A stretch of DNA of 64,000 nt from positions 21,463-85,462 of the forward strand of contig JALQPE010002906.1 of assembly GCA_030407315.1 (NCBI GenBank), given 5' to 3'. A program made the position numbers and the translations under genes. The notes beneath the pieces were generated by a model that did not search any database, had not been told where the DNA came from, and was given only the letters and a program-made list of their open reading frames with translations. Source of the DNA: Asparagopsis taxiformis (Eukaryota; Rhodophyta; Florideophyceae; Bonnemaisoniales; Bonnemaisoniaceae). Below are positions 45,710 to 57,848 of this stretch, in pieces; position 1 is the first letter of the stretch; each line of letters opens with the position of its first letter.

Positions 45710-46812
45710 TTAACTGGAAAAACTGATTCTGGAGATGCTCTTGCTCCAGTGCATAGGATCCTTTCTTGGTTTGTATCGTATCAACAAGCTTCTCAAGCTC
45801 ATCCATCTTGACTTTGCTAGCAATTCGAGACTCCGCAGAGAAGATACCACGGCGTATTTCGAGAAAAGTTTTCTGAGGGAGTGGTAAATGTTGAGGAGCT
45901 GAGAAAATATCCGTGTGAACTTTAGGAATCCCCCTGACTTATCTGAATGCAAATGTTCCATCAAGCTGACAAGCCTCTTTACAGAGACAGTATTTCTGGA
46001 CCTTTCATATCGCTTCTTGGTTCTCCACCTCCTTAGAAAGCGGAAGTACCTAAGTGCGAAATGGGGGCACTTAGCGAGGCAGTGAGACTGTTCGAAAAGA
46101 GACGACAGATTTATGACATGCAACATATGGCTGACATGAGGCTAGGGAGTATAACATGACAGCTCATGAATTAAATCCTGCAAGGTAACTGCAGAGTGGG
46201 TCTTGAGCCGTTTGGAGGTACAGGAAAAGCTTTGGTCGATATCCTCGTGCGTATGACCTACAGGTAAAATGACACCTGTATCTCTGAAAACACTTCCAGT
46301 GCCACGAGGCATTTTATGTAAGAAAAGAAGTAGCGATTCTTATTCTCACGCGTACAATTGTCGACCTAACAAATAAAACATCTGGTAGTCTCCCCTCCAT
46401 CTCTTTCCGGGATAGCCATCTATGTAGTGCTTCAATACGTGGTTAGCGCCTGTTTTTGTGCTCGTCCGTCATAGTTAACCAGTGTAAGCTTTTCGGAGAC
46501 GCGTGCTCCAGTATGCCTGTGAGGTGTACACCAATTTTGTGACCCCGTTGTTTGCCTGTTTCATATGGCCAATGCGGAAAGTCCATAAGCGCTTTGGATG
46601 CTCCGTCTATGATGATGCTCGCAAACTTCTTTGGTAATTTTCTTGCCATTCTCTGTTCTTGTATACTGTAACCGTTCCTTTTTCAACGATTTATGATGCT
46701 TCTTTTGTAGTTCACGGAGAGCGTCAGTCTTTAAGCGATCTATTCCTGCATCTGCTATTGTTGCTTTAGTTGTTCACACACGTCACAAAATCTTGAGAAT
46801 CGATGTACCCGC
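45710..46812 (-). pseudogene. DUF7869-type transposase-like remnant
   Basis: Reading the minus strand, pieces in different frames give a FSRFCDVCEQLK cysteine motif, a helical LRELQKKHHKSLKKER linker and IIIDGASKALMDFPHWP. A hallmark VGHTHEDIDQSFS follows at about 46225-46266, then a Phe/Arg-rich tail. This order is typical of the DUF7869-containing transposase-like proteins common in protist and animal genomes. The GHTHEDID motif is directly visible. At least three frame breaks and stops show it is dead. Its upstream end is cut off by the CACTA-end relic at 46814. Confidence 0.65.
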
Positions 46813-46813
46813 C

Positions 46814-47258
46814 ATACGGTGTTGGGATGGAAAAGACAGTAAATGTACTGTCTGATACGTAAAATTACTGTCTGGCCAAGACAGTGCGCGGAGAGCAAGT
46901 AAAAGTTACTGTCTGGAATTTCAGATACTGCTGCGAGCAATAACTGGCACGAAATCTGGGCGTACCAAAAACGTAAAATTTACTGTCCAGAACAGTAAAT
47001 TTACTGTCGCTGAAGTTGTGCCGCCAGACAGTAATGTGCAGACGGTAAAATTTTTACTGTCCTGAGGCAGTTGCATTGTATTGTATTACTGCACTGTCTG
47101 GGTAAATCTGTAGACGTAGTGTAGATAGCAAATTGTATTGTCTACGGGTAGTACCGTGTATTGGTTTTCACACACTGTCTCGGTGGAGTGATTGAGAGGA
47201 AAATATGGAGCCTAGTGTTGGTGTGAGGTAAATATGAATGGTGAAATGGTTGTGTGGT
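46814..47258 (+). repeat. Relic of a CACTA left end
   Basis: It matches 13801-14230 with many single-base indels, including the TACGGTGTTGGGA terminus and the palindromic ACAGTAAA motifs. The first bases of the terminal repeat are altered (CCATACGG instead of CACTACGG). Confidence 0.82.
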
Positions 47259-47282
47259 CATAACGTCTGTGTTTTCGGAAGT

Positions 47283-47845
47283 GGACGCGGACGTCCAGTC
47301 TCTCTAGTACGGGTCCTAGTCGGCCCCGAGATTTACTAGAACAAATGAACGTCCGCGTCCAAAAAAAAAATAAAAATTTTTTGGATGCGGACGTCCACTT
47401 TCTATAGTACATATGGCGGAATACTAGGGCCCGACATCCACTTTCTCTAGTACATATGGCGGAATACTAGGACCCGACATCCACTTTCTCTAGTACGTTT
47501 GGCGGAATACTAGGACCCGACATCCACTTTCTCTAGTACATATGGCGGAATTACTAGGACCGACATCCACTTTCTCTAGTACGTTTGGCGGATACTAGGA
47601 CTCGACCGACATCGAATCCAATTTCTCTAGTACATATGGCGGAATACTAGGACCCGACATCCACTTTTCTCTAGTACATATGGCGGAAATACTAGGACCC
47701 GACATCCACTTTCTCTAGTACATATGGCGGAATACTAGGACCCGACATCCACTTTCTTATAGTACATATGGCGGAATACTAGGACCCGACATCCACTTTC
47801 TCTAGTACATATGGCGGAATACTAGGACCCGACATCCAGTATACA
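47283..47845 (+). repeat. 43-bp minisatellite
   Basis: About eleven units of a 43-bp sequence containing TCTAGTACATATGGCGGAAT and ACTAGGACCCGACATCCACT, with scattered variants (TACGTTTGG). The first part (47283-47400) is more diverged and includes GCGGACGTCCA. Confidence 0.88.
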
Positions 47846-47954
47846 ATATATCAGCGAAAACCGGGAGGGAAGAAATACAGCGGATGGTAAATTCAGGGCC
47901 CATATCGGACCGTATTTTATTCTCTCATTTAGGAAACTGCTCGTATACAATACG

Positions 47955-48075
47955 TCTCTCTAGAATAGGGAATACATATCTGGTCAGAATAGGAAATAAA
48001 TACCCGGTTAGAATAGGAAATAATACCCGGTTAGAATAGGAAATACGTATCCAGCCAGAATACAAATACCTGTCA
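47955..48075 (+). repeat. Tandem repeat of about 25 bp
   Basis: Five imperfect units containing AGAATAGGAAATA and CCCGGTT. Confidence 0.8.
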
Positions 48076-48249
48076 GCATATCGTCGATCACCCATCTCCC
48101 TCACTATCGCGTTCTCCCTACCATCCGAACGCCATGCACCACCATCCGCACATACTGCAAGAACCCTCACGACCTAGATTACAAAAATACGCTCCTTCCC
48201 AATACCATCCGCTTTCCTCGACCCACCAGCCCCATTAAATCATCAAGAC

Positions 48250-49440
48250 ATCAAACACGAACATGGTCAGCAAAAATCTTACACCACTTGAAAACGCACT
48301 CTCACTTCTTCGTATGCCCCAAAATATACACATACCAGAAACACCTCACAGCTTCATTCCCATCTCCTACATCCCTTCTTCACTCTCCTTCAGTCCTGCC
48401 GTTCCTGCTTCACCACTCCTGCATCACATACACAACATCAGAATCAACCACACAGTCAGAGACTCAAAAGCAACGCTTACCACGACAGATATCCTAGAAA
48501 CTCCCTTACTTACCTCTCCGAGAGGATGACTGAATCATCCATCCTACACAAAATACAAACCATGATCCAAAAACCTTGCAATGAATAATCAAAGTCAGCA
48601 GTCCATATCTTCGCAAAACAAGTCTTGGTGCTCAGTAAAACTTACCTTCTGTCATCAACATTCCTGCATCATCTACACAACATCGGAATCAACCACAACA
48701 GTCAGACTCAAAACCAAACTTCCATCACAGCATACTTTCAAAACTCGCACACTTACCTTCGCTCCACACAATACACACCATGACTCAATAGGCTTCCAAT
48801 GAAAAATATCGCATCAACGGAAATAGTCAGACTCAAAACCAACCTTCCCTCGCTGCTTACTTTCAAAACTCGCACACTTACTTTACCTGTTCCCATCCTG
48901 CACACAATAAAAAACCATAAATCACGTAATCGTGTAGCCAAGAAAAGTAGTCAGCATTCCGCATCTTCGCACAACCGGTCTGGGCGCCAATGTGACTTAC
49001 CTTCCGTCATCACTATTCCTCCATCACCTACGCAACATCGGATTCAATCGCAACAGTCAGATTGAAAACCAACGTTTCCCTCGCTACATACCCTGAGAAC
49101 TCGCAAATGTACCTCTCATCCATCCTACACACAATACAACCATGATCCAAAAACCTTGCAATTAACAATAATCATAGTCAGCAGTCTAATCTCTTCGCAA
49201 AGCACATCTTGGCACTCAATGAAACTTACCTTCCGTCATCAACATTCCTGCATCATCTACACAAACATCGGAATCAACCACAACAGTCAGACTCAAAATC
49301 AACCTTCCCTCACAGCATACTTTCAAAACTTCACGTACCTCTCTTCCATCCTCCGCTCAATACACACCATCAGTCAACAGGCTTCCCATGAAAATATCGC
49401 ATCAACGGAAATAGTCAGACTCAAACCCACGCTTCCCTCA
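48250..49440 (+). repeat. Imperfect tandem repeats of the transposon-end family
   Basis: Four units sharing CTTACCTTC.GTCATCA, TTCCTGCATCATCTACACA and CAGTCAGACTCAAAA occur near 48400, 48623, 48978 and 49207. The same sequence is at the end of the left Plavaka-like copy (7510-7700, reverse orientation). Short frames across it are repeat artefacts. Confidence 0.75.
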
Positions 49441-49479
49441 ACGCATACCCTCGAGGGTAGAGGATGGAACGAAGGTACG

Positions 49480-50105
49480 TGCGCGAATCTTGATCAAGAT
49501 TCGCGCACGTACAAAGCAAAGTCGGTCAAAGAAGATCAGTCGGTGATGAGGGCGGAGTGGAGCCTGCGGCGTCGACCGGACAGCTTTCTGCGTCCGCTTA
49601 AGTCTTGCTGTGCATACTCGAAATCATCGCCGGCAGTGAGATTGAGTATGGCCCAAGCCATGGTCTCTGATTCCCCGAACAAAGAGATCCGGATCGAGAA
49701 CAACGAATATAAACATATAATCATATATATGAGAATCCATTTGCTTTCCTTACATGATCTGTGGCATATCCGCTGTAAAGCACATTCAGATTCCACGAAG
49801 TTTGGAATAAAAAAGTTTATTATTACAATGAATTAATTGAAAATTCATCTCCCAGGGCATTCGTTCGTCCTTCCATGCACACGTTGCCAGCACGCAATGT
49901 GATGTAACAGTTGGAAATGATTGAACTCTCGGTTAAATTCCCACGTTGGGATGTCAGCTGGAGTGAGCACAAAACTACTACCCAAAAACTACGAACACGT
50001 TACATCCAAGTCTCGAAAGCACCACAAAAATAAAATTGGTCGCATCTGGACGGCACAGTCTCCCCTGTTCAGCTCGCAATCCTCCCTTTTGCGTCAAAAC
50101 TCGAC
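49480..50105. other. Distal end of the inverted Plavaka-like copy
   Basis: Reverse-complement match to 6799-7500. It includes a small inverted duplication at 49477-49512 (GTGCGCGAATCTTGATCAAGATTCGCGCAC), absent from the left copy. No confident gene. Confidence 0.6.
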
Positions 50106-53100
50106 ATGGAATGCAAGTATGAAGGGTGCTTCTACTACTGCGTAGATGCTTATGCGCTCGCGCTGCATGAGCGACGTGTCGCTACCCGTTTCAACCCCTC
50201 TCCCCAACATTTCACAACGCTCGTGTCCCTGCCGTCACCCATGAGCCTGCTCGAACGGCGACCATGATTCCCCGCAACCCAGCTCCCCAGACCCAGAATC
50301 TGGTCGTGCTTCCTCCAGCGACTCACCCTGTGACGCTTCACTGCCACCAACCTCAACCCCCTCCCGCGCAGACCTCCTCGTGCAATCCCTCGCCGCCAGT
50401 CTCACACCCTCGAGTACAAGGCCGGCGCTGGCCGCGTGAGCGAAGTCATCACCATCCTACAAGACCCCGCATTCTCCCTAGAAAAGTTCAACAGCGCCGT
50501 TCGCACCGTAGAAGAATGTCGCCACGTTACCGCTTCCATGGTCGAAACACATTTCCGCACCGAAGGTTACAAGAGCCACATCATTCCAACAAAAAACTGG
50601 TAAGTACTCGGCACAGCTGTACCTCCGCGACCCAGTCGACATGCTCCGCAGGCAGTTAGCACTGGCTAACGACCAAAATACTCTCTTCCACCCCTCCCAC
50701 AGACCGCCCCAGACGGCACGCGCAATATTTTCTCATCCCCTACACACAGAATTCGCGAAAACGCTGCACCAGGTTACTAGACAGCGCGTGCAGCTCTCGG
50801 AAGATCCACAGGTCGTATGGGCAGAGGAAAATGATCCCACCGCTTCCTCCTTTGCCGGCCTCCTCAAGTGTACTCCGACAAGAGCAGCACAAGCCTCAAG
50901 AGCTCCGCAATCGTCGCATACCCCATACACGTCACACTGCTCAACTTCTCCGCCCCCTCCGTCGCCACTGCATCCGTACCGGCCTCACCATCGTCGGGTA
51001 TCTTCCGTACATTGTTAACCCTTCGTCCAACGCCTTGTTCGGTGATGAAATGCCGACAACCTCTAGTTCTGCTAGTCGCGCTCGCAAAATTGATATTCTT
51101 CATAAAGCACTCGAAAAAGTGTTTTCGTCCCTATCCACCGCGTTCTCTTCCGGGTTCCCCTGCCAGACTCCACTGCAACTGCCCGCCAATGCTTTCCCAT
51201 CCTAGCCAATTATTGCTGCGACTTTCCAGAGGCCAAAGAGCTCTCATGCACTCGCAACAGCACTACCACCACACATCCCTGCCACCGCTGCTACATCCCC
51301 GCCACTCAACTTGAATCCAGCGCGCCACACCAGCCCCGCTCCCTCGATGATACACGCTCTGCACGCCAAGAGAGCGCTCAGGAGCATACACTGCTCCGCT
51401 CGAAGCTCTCTCCCTCCTCGAACAACACTCTGTCCTCGAATCGACCGCTTTTTACCCACCAACAGTCCCCTAGACCCCTACACATTTTCTCCTTCGAGCC
51501 TCTGCACAATCTCCACCTCGGCATCTCAAAGCTCATCAAACAGTGCATTGTCCACCGCCTCAGCTCCCCAGACCTCACCACCACTGCCTCCCATTCCGGG
51601 ACACCTCGCACCTTCAAGAAGGTGAAAAAATCCATCCTCGCCGGCTCAAACAGCATTCTGTCCGCTATCGAACGCGACTACTACATCACCGGTCTTCATG
51701 TCGACTTCTCCAAGGGTGAGAAGGGCACCAATTTGAACGGCCTCTTCACGGAGGACGGCATACGCGGCATGCTCGCAGCCAAAGACTATCACCATGTCGA
51801 CATGGTGTTCCCTTTCATCGCAGCATTCATTGACACATGCTGTGACGAAGTAGATACAGCCCCCCTCACTTCCATCTGCACGCAATACTCTGACCTCGTC
51901 GCATGGGTCATGAAACGCGGTCGCATCAAGCACTGGACTGCCGCCGAACTAGAAAGCCTCCAGAACTCCATTTCCTATTTCAAACAATCAATGCTCTCCA
52001 CCCTCGGCCCATTCCACACCACAGGTCTCAAAACTTTCAAGTTCCATCTTCTAGACCATCTTCCCGGTGACTTGCAGAGATATGGCGCCCTGGAACACAT
52101 TGATGCAGGCCCCTACGAACACTCGCATCTTCTGTTCAAACAGAGTTATAGGAAAACCTCTCGAAGGCGCTCCACAGCCATGGAGAAGACTATTCGCCAC
52201 ATGGAATTCTCCTTGGCCACTCCAACTGGTCATACCCCATCGACACATTGGGAAACGCGCACGCATGATATCGCCCACAGACGGTGCAGTACTCGTTCGC
52301 GACGGATTCACCGTTGCACTGCACGACTTTGCCTCCCTGCTGCCCGATGCAACCCTCCTCGTTGCAGATATCGACGGACAGCCCGATCCTGCCACTCTTT
52401 TGCCGCTGCACAACTCCTCGTTCCCGTCTGGCACCATAACGCTATTCCAGCAACTCGGTGACACAGCTGCACAAGCGTTCCTCACCCTCGCTAGACTGCG
52501 CGCCACGGCAGAAGGCCCTCCAATACATGACATGGACATTTCCGTCACCGTGGTAAAGTCCGCCTACGTCATGGGAGGGTACGTCCCAGATGCCGACGAC
52601 TTTGACCCGCACAGTGGCATGCTTCGCCCCACAAACGTGTCGAGGCACAAGCAGCAGCGCGTCTTTGCAACTTCATCGTTCGGCCCCGCAAAGAGATCGC
52701 AGTACTCCTTTGTCGTCATCTCCGGAACTGCCGATGACTACAGAACCATATGGGTAGGGCGCGTCCTGGCACTGGTACGCCTGCAGTCTCCAAACCTGTT
52801 TCAACCTGTAGAACTCGCTTTCGTTCAGTATATGACCTGCTTTGCCCAAAAACCGCTGTGGAAAATCACTTGGGTGCATTTGTTTAAAGTGGTCCACATG
52901 GGACCCGGACAACGGATCCGTTGACAGCAATGACACTGCATCCCACAGTGCAGGTGGTCCTTGGTTTGACCTCATTCCTGCATCTACTATATCTGGCACC
53001 GTGCACATCGTACGAAGTAACTTTCCAGTCAAGCCATTTACGAAACAATGCACTGGTCGGACCACCGTTTCTATCTCAACCGCTTCTACACCAACACTGA

Positions 53101-53134
53101 TTACCAATTCACAGATGATAATGAAGAAGAATAA
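50106..53134 (+). pseudogene. Plavaka-like transposase, inverted second copy (frameshifted)
   Basis: Near-identical to the transposase at 3757-6798 but on the opposite strand and broken by many one- or two-base indels (for example near 50215, 50590, 50700, 50860, 51170, 52250 and 52840). Long pieces remain open, such as 51622-52240, which spans the lineage-typical YRKTSRR block. Most differences are indels rather than substitutions, so either recent decay or a low-quality consensus could explain them. Confidence 0.85.
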
Positions 53135-53211
53135 ATCTAAATCGCAGCACTCTATTGATAATGTACTACATGATAAACCTTCTAGTCAACGTCACATTTA
53201 CTGCACTAATT

Positions 53212-55483
53212 TCAACCATCCTCCATTACGCCAAAACCGTTATCAGCAGTGGCTGCATGGCGCCGCTCCATGCCCCCATACTGTGGGGCATGATTTCGAC
53301 ATTCAGGTTTGCAGTCAGGTGTCCAGCATATGGGTCAACGACGAAAAGTTCTGCGCCATTAGTCCTTGCGCAATCACACAATCCATTACAGCACCGAGGT
53401 TTGGTAATATGCGATTGAATCCAATCCTCGCACTAGAACAAGTGATGAGCAGCGGTTTACATCATCAACGACATGAACAATTCCAGACCCCTCTCCGCTT
53501 TGCCACACTTCAACAGCCTCTCTCGTCACAGTACGGCTTGCAAACACATGCCGTGACTGTGCACTAGTCCGCTGTTCGCTCTCGACAACGTCCGTTTCTT
53601 CCCTTGCTTGCGAGCCTTGGAGACAAGACATGCAGTACACCACCATACCACTAATTGCTGAAAAGCTACCCCCACATATTGACTGTACCGCCTTGTAAAC
53701 TCCTCTGCCGTGCACCTCCTTTCCCCTTCGGTTCATCCAAACACTCCACAGTAGTCACTAGCCAAGCATCCAGGCGCGCCAGCGTTAGTATGCTCGTCTC
53801 TATGTCCATTACTTGTTCTGGTCGTATCGAATAACCCCTGAAGATGTCCAGCACATTCACAGCTACTCGGTTGTTAAACCATGCATCACCATTCACTTCC
53901 ATTTCGAAGCTGTCAGGAACCAAGCCTTTGCTGTATCGCAGCTCTGAGAACGGTGCCGTTCGCCACCTCCCCATATCCAAATCACCGTTACTTTCCCGTT
54001 TCAAAAGCTTCTCAGACGCTTCGCGCTTTTTTCCTCTCGCTCGTCCATCTCAGCTCGCGTCGTCAGCATCGTGCATCTAGACATTAATTTCGTGTACCCC
54101 AGCGACCGAACCATCTGTCCCTCGCATTACGCTTTCCGTGCACTCATCACGTCGGACAGTTTCTGCGTCACCTTCACTTTCAATTCCTTGCTCCCCGCCA
54201 CAGCCTCTTGACAGCACACACCTGCCCTCTCCTCGGAAAACACATCACACCACGGACTTTGACGCAGTACGTGTCGCACCAAGTCATTCAGCAGATCACT
54301 CTCGTCCCTGTACGAAGGTTATACCACTGCAGATTCTTGATGATATAGCCCGGAGGGGTAGCAATATATCCTACACCGTTTTTCGCTCCAAAGTGCCCCT
54401 TCTACCGGCTCTACCTCGATGGTACGTCCAGTCCAACGTCTCTGCGTTTGTTCCGCTATAGGGTCCAGCTCCATAGTCTCGTTCTTGCACCACTTTGTCA
54501 GGTTTCCCTCAACCGCCCTAAGAACTCCAAGGTATTTCACAGGAATGGCTTTCTGTATTTCGACTTACCGCCACCGTGATCACTGATTCTACCTGTTCTC
54601 GCAATTGCAGTAAGGCTGGCATTTTCCGCCTGCAGAGTCTTCACCTTAGCCTCCAACGCAACAATCTCCGTGGTGAGCGCCTTGTTTGCTATGTCCTGGC
54701 TAAACACTTTTTTTTCCAGCTCCGCGATCTTCTTCTTCTGCGCATTGATGCGACTCGCCATTAAATCGATGGATTCCGGCGGATGCAACCTCTCTGCCCT
54801 CACCGTCCCCCATCTCCCACGCTATCGGGAATATGATGTCCTCCATCGCCAATAGCCTGACGTCGCGGGGGCGTTACGCGCATATTTGGCACCAATGACA
54901 GTCTGTTGTGACGAGGCCCGCACTCGCGCTGCTCTCTCCCCTCAGTACCACCTGACCGCCGATGATAGTTGGCATCCTGTGAACGTTGCTCAGAAACAAC
55001 ATCCCTTGCCGCTATCCTCGGGTCCCTGACTGCATTACCTGCTGGGGCTGATGTACTCGGCATAGTTGGCGCAGTGGGGGTCACAGCCTCCAGTGTCTCG
55101 GGAACCCCCGGCTGGGACTCCGTCTGCAGCACCTCCGCATCTGCCAACCCGGGAGGAACTACCTTTGCCATAGCACTCTGCGCAATTCCAACATGTTTTG
55201 AGCCACTATCATGTCATCATCATGATGTTCACTGTCCTGCGAGCACGCTTGCCTCGGTCAAGCCCCATCTCTCTCCGCGCCGTTCCTCCTTCCTCACTTT
55301 CTCGCTGCGGATCCCCAGTTCTGCGCCGGTCCGTCTTGCGACTACCGACCGCGGTTCAATGCTGCCGGTAGGCCCAGACCGCTTCTTCGCACGGGATTGT
55401 CGGGCACTCGATACAGCAGCTGCTGACCGGGTTTTCTGGAGGCCCGGAGGCTTTGGAGCTTTCTTCGCAATACGCGGCGGCAT
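53212..55483 (-). pseudogene. Coiled-coil accessory gene, inverted second copy
   Basis: Counterpart of 1395-3679. Here the A8 run (complement at 54708-54715) keeps the frame through the coiled coil, and CAA replaces the left copy's TAA. Other indels (near 55230, 54790, 54545, 54325, 54035 and 53690) break it instead. Together the two copies define the full-length gene. Confidence 0.8.
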
Positions 55484-55715
55484 AATGAAGCTTTCCCGGA
55501 AGCGATGGAACGATTGAGTTGCACGAGATACAAAAAAGATTGCTGTATAGTGTCGGTAACCACAACGGTCTGCGATGAACGTTCAGGTCAGGTCAAGTAC
55601 CGGATATACGCCAACAGCCCAGATTGTATACGGTAGGCAGTCATCAACAGTATTTAATGAGGTACAATTACAGCTGTCGAGCTAGGCCGCGAGCACCCCT
55701 ATGTCCGGAAGACGT

Positions 55716-55912
55716 CCTGATTTGAATTAAAATTTGGGCTATTCTCAAACATGCACATGTGAACATGTTTTTGAGATGGGGGTGTGCCGTACGGCACAAT
55801 CGACCGCCCAAATCGATGTTTTTTGCAATATTTTTTTGTGCCCGAAATTTTAGAATTTCTGGGCTGGCCAGCAATGCAATCGAGCTGGACATCCACCGGA
55901 CGTCCATTTCAG
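55716..55912 (-). repeat. Palindrome-bearing flank repeat, copy 2
   Basis: Same unit as 963-1156, reversed. GTGCCGTACGGCAC is intact; the long hairpin lacks two A on one side. Confidence 0.85.
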
Positions 55913-56096
55913 GTTGGTCTGAGAGAGCGGGCGGGACCATGATGGAACAAGGACCAAGACCTGTCCCTGGCGTATTGAGCCTGAAATTGACCCTTCGTCA
56001 GACGCCATTTAGCCTTACAGTTGGTGCTTACAGAAGCCAGTGATGACCCCGCTCGGGCGGCGGTCGGTTCCTGGGGCCGTTGTGGCCAATTAGACC

Positions 56097-56255
56097 CCTG
56101 ATTTGAATTAAAATTTGGGCTATTCTCAAAAACATGCACATGTGAACATGTTTTTGAAATGGGGGTGCCGTACGGCACAATCGCGCCGCCCCAAATCAAG
56201 GTTTTTTACAATATTTTTGCTGCCCGAAATTCTACAATTTCTGGGCTGGCCAGTA
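56097..56255 (-). repeat. Palindrome-bearing flank repeat, copy 3
   Basis: Reversed unit about 380 bp beyond copy 2, with both palindromes recognisable. The intervening DNA (55913-56096) matches that between copies 5 and 6. Confidence 0.85.
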
Positions 56256-56714
56256 ATGCATTAGCTATGTGCTCTAACCGATTCTAACAAGCAGAAAGAA
56301 TCCTCTCCTTCAGGACGATGCTCTCGAATTGAGTGCAATGCAACGGACTCCCTCCAGGAGAACGACAAAGCATCGTCTTTTGCAAGACATTTTCGTACGA
56401 AAAATAATCGAAACACATATTTGACTTTAACCTAACAGCTATCGCGAGCACCGTACTCAGCTAAATTCCTCTGTAATTTCCTTCCTCCAACCAATCAATA
56501 GCGCTTGGTCACAGGCTTAAAAGCCTTCCACTATTTGTCCTATCCATCGAAGAGGGTTCGATCCAGGCCTTGATGGGTGTGGAACCCGAGAACTTGAAAA
56601 TGGAACATATTGCGACAGAGATGAGATGTCATTCTCTTTCGTTTACTTTTTTAACAGATTCTAAACGTCTACGCAGCGGAACGAACCCAATGTCGTCCGT
56701 CCGTTTTCAGCCCG

Positions 56715-57050
56715 GTGAGATGTTTTTTGCCATTAACGGAGGTGGAGGCGGCTATGGAGGAAGCCTGCGGTTCGGGTATTCTTTCCATTACGGAGGTGGA
56801 GGTGGCGGCTTTGAGGAAGCCTGGAGAACATGTGAGATGTCAGTACCCATGGATCACAAGAAAACATGTAGAGTCCAGTTGGATATTGTTGCCATTAACG
56901 GAGGCGGAGGAGGCGGCTACGGTGGAGCCTGGAGAGCATGTGAGATGTCAGTACCCATGGATCACATGAAGAACATGTTGAGGTGCGGTTCGGATATTCT
57001 TTCCATTAACGGAGGCGGAGGAGGCGGCTACGGTGGAAGCCTGGAGAAGA
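56715..57050 (+). repeat. Gly-rich tandem repeat region
   Basis: Four units with GGAGG(T/C)GGAGG-type cores separated by TGTGAGATGTCAGTACCCAT-like spacers. An open frame at 56570-57124 would encode repeated INGGGGGGYGG blocks. It has no other support, so I treat it as a repeat that may or may not be translated. Confidence 0.6.
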
Positions 57051-57349
57051 ATAGAATAGTCCTATACCCATGGATCACAAGTAGACGTAGTTGGGCTCCT
57101 TTTCGAAGCCCATTCGTCTCTTGAATAAATTAGCACCCAAATCATATACGATTGCCGAGTTGACACCCCGTATGTCTCGTTGGTAGAAATAGCAGGGGTT
57201 CCACCACTCAGCTGGCGGGAAGTAGTTACTGATTATATGAGATATGGCTTAGCTCCCGCCAAACCGATAGCTCTGGGCTCAGGTTCTCCAAATGTGGTTA
57301 TACGAATGTGTTTGACATTGTAGAAGACGATATCTGCATCCTGCTTTGA

Positions 57350-57500
57350 ATTAATTTGGGCTATTCTCAAAAACATGCACATGTGAACATGTTTTTGAGA
57401 TGGGGGGTGTGCCGTACGGCACAATCGACCGCCGAAATCGATGTTTTTTGCAATTTTTTCTGCCCGAAATTGTAGAATTTCTGGGCTGGCCAGCAATGCA
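57350..57500 (-). repeat. Palindrome-bearing flank repeat, copy 4
   Basis: The reversed unit closest to the methyltransferase-SET gene on its upstream side. It forms an inverted pair with copy 5 (61262-61453) on the downstream side. Confidence 0.85.
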
Positions 57501-57848
57501 TCTGAGTCGGACATCCCCACGTCCAGTGGCCGTCCGGATGTCGCTCACCTGGTAAGCGTGAGGCACCTGTGTCAACCTATGTGACTGGCGGCCTTGCAGT
57601 ACAACACTCAAAGGCAGGGAATCACAATCTTTTTAAAATTTTTTCTCTACCACGTATCCGTCACAACTTATTACCTACACCGGTTACGGGTTCAAGACCT
57701 TTCCAGTGCTGTGTACCCGTATACTCTGTTCCGTTCGATATCAACCAGTGTTCCTCACGAAGAGTGCAAACGTCACGAGATACGTCGTCAATTTGACTGT
57801 CTCGCCGAGCGGTCGCCATCCTGTACCGAATTTTCCACTCATTCCATT

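Noticed and set aside
57594..57848. An extended N terminus for the methyltransferase-SET gene
   Set aside because: The frame is open only by chance over low-information sequence. The ATG at 57849 begins the first protein-like segment.
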